A stretch of 64,000 nt of DNA from VRUE01 sp963737575 (GTDB taxonomy: Bacteria > Actinomycetota > Thermoleophilia > Solirubrobacterales > 70-9). Location of the stretch: NCBI GenBank assembly GCA_963737575.1, contig CAVTTJ010000009.1, forward strand, positions 124,001-188,000, in the 5' to 3' direction. Position numbers and translations under genes: made by a program. Position 1 is the first letter of the stretch. Each line of letters starts with the position of its first letter. Shown in pieces: positions 63,038-64,000 of the stretch. The notes below the pieces were generated by a model, which saw nothing but the letters and a program-made list of their open reading frames with translations, ran no database searches and was not told where the DNA came from.

Positions 63038-64000
63038 GAGACCCGAGGGCTGAACGCCTGGCGAAGATTCTCGTCGGCTACTCGACGAAGGTGAAGGAGG
63101 GCGAGGTGGTGGCGATCGACGGCGACTCCGCCGCCGAGCCGCTGCTGCTGGCGGTCTACGAGGAGGTGCTGAGGGCCGGCGCCCACCCGATGATGAACGT
63201 CGCCCTCGAGGGCCAGTCCGCCGCCTATTTCAGACACTCGAGCGATGCCCAGCTGGAGTGGATCTCACCGGTCTCGAAATGGGTGCTGGAGAACGCCGAC
63301 GTCCGTATCGCGGTCGGGGCCTCGACAAACACCCGCGAGCTCTCGGCGATCCCGCCCGAGCGCCAGACCAGGCGCCAGACGGCGACCGGCGAGCTTCTCT
63401 CGCGGGCGATGGAGAGGAGCGCGAGCGGCGAGTTCCGCTGGGTCTACACGCTGTTCCCGACCAATGCCTACGCGGCAGAGGCGGAGATGAGCCTGGTCGA
63501 CTACGAGGACTTCTATTACGGCGCATGCCTGGCGGCCGACGACGGCGACCCTCTGACCGCCTGGGAGCGCGCCTCCGCCGAGACCAAGCGGTTGGCCGAG
63601 GTGATCCAGGGCCACGAGGAGGTGAGGGTCATCGCCCCCGGCACCGACATCAGGCTCGGCATCGCGGGCCGAACCTTCATCCCCTGCGACGGCGAGCACA
63701 ACATGCCCGACGGCGAGTTCTTCACCGGGCCGATCGAGGACTCGGTCGAGGGCGAGGTCACCTTCCACCTGCCGGCGACGATCGGCGGCCGCGAGGTCGC
63801 CGGCGTGCACCTCAGGTTCGAGTCCGGCAAGGTCGTCGACGCGAGCGCCGAGCGCGGGGAGGAGTACCTGGTCAACCTGCTCGACACCGACGACGGCGCC
63901 CGCCGCCTCGGTGAGCTCGGGATCGGCACCAACTTTGCGATCGACCGCGGCACCCGCGAGGTCCTCCTCGACGAGAAGATCGGCGGCACCGTCCATATGG
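63034..64000 (+). CDS. M29-family aminopeptidase, truncated by the window end
   Basis: GTG 63034 (GTGA overlap with the pdxT stop) opens a frame with no stop to the window end, at least 322 residues. The sequence (LAKILVGYSTKVKEGEVVAIDG, ALEGQSAAYFRHSSDAQLEW, DGEFFTGPIEDSVEG, GELGIGTNFAI, KIGGTVHM) matches thermophilic M29 aminopeptidases. It has the metal-binding Glu residues in GEFFTGP and GELGIG and the start of the His motif. The C-terminus, with the last metal ligands, lies outside. Confidence 0.9.
   Translation, partial: MRDPRAERLAKILVGYSTKVKEGEVVAIDGDSAAEPLLLAVYEEVLRAGAHPMMNVALEGQSAAYFRHSSDAQLEWISPVSKWVLENADVRIAVGASTNTRELSAIPPERQTRRQTATGELLSRAMERSASGEFRWVYTLFPTNAYAAEAEMSLVDYEDFYYGACLAADDGDPLTAWERASAETKRLAEVIQGHEEVRVIAPGTDIRLGIAGRTFIPCDGEHNMPDGEFFTGPIEDSVEGEVTFHLPATIGGREVAGVHLRFESGKVVDASAERGEEYLVNLLDTDDGARRLGELGIGTNFAIDRGTREVLLDEKIGGTVHM

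Overview
The window reads as one GC-rich chromosomal segment of an actinobacterium, most likely a member of the class Thermoleophilia (Solirubrobacterales-like). Three things point there. The order tlyA-nadK-recN-steA-steB-pyrG-xerD matches the actinobacterial (mycobacterial Rv1694-Rv1701-like) neighbourhood. Many genes start with GTG or TTG and appear to be leaderless. Two secreted proteins of the LTYANVVATLAL type are present, which I recall as typical of Thermoleophilia. These are judgements from memory of families; no database search was run.

Layout. 1-2943: tail of an xseB-like gene, a polyprenyl diphosphate synthase and dxs, an isoprenoid precursor operon with overlapping starts. 2944-4582: an unusual intergenic zone carrying five dispersed hairpin repeats, two related small ORFs and one membrane protein on the minus strand. 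4583-21899: a long plus-strand housekeeping block: tlyA, nadK, an MFS exporter, recN, steA, steB, a MraY-like transferase, pyrG, an M20 peptidase, a DUF3866 protein, xerD, mutM, recO, a dNTPase, dnaG and tRNA-Asn. It covers rRNA methylation, NADP supply, DNA repair, chromosome segregation and replication. 21900-26023: a glycosyltransferase/SDR pair, a thioredoxin-like lipoprotein overlapping an Hpt protein, and a PPOX-type enzyme.

26024-28248: a tRNA-Met (CAT) carrying a 2.2-kb integrated mini-element. It contains a frameshifted tyrosine integrase, one secreted cargo protein, internal direct repeats near both ends, and a decayed copy of the tRNA 3' half at the far end. 28347-44015: accessory genes, including a Kelch/NHL-like propeller protein, a DoxX-Rieske fusion with an internal twin-arginine segment, a decayed PKD-domain gene, a secreted phospholipase-C-type phosphoesterase, a paralogue of the element's cargo gene, small hypothetical pairs, an alpha/beta hydrolase, and a flavoprotein/VOC operon. 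44103-60448: membrane and stress-type genes (DUF4389, M48 protease, Nramp-like transporter, acetyltransferases, thioesterase, FAD monooxygenase with XRE regulator, GT87-like mannosyltransferase, YjbQ, DUF membrane proteins). 60497-64000: an RpiR-type regulator, the PLP synthase genes pdxS and pdxT, and a truncated M29 aminopeptidase.

Two general cautions. Several genes that should be intact, including pdxS, show single-base frameshifts, so either the assembly has indel errors or this lineage is losing genes. The GC content creates very long antisense open frames, which I treated as shadows. The most interesting undescribed-looking material is the hairpin-repeat array at 3011-4243 with its two MYLxICGS-type small ORFs, followed by the tRNA-borne mini-element and the DoxX-Tat-Rieske protein.
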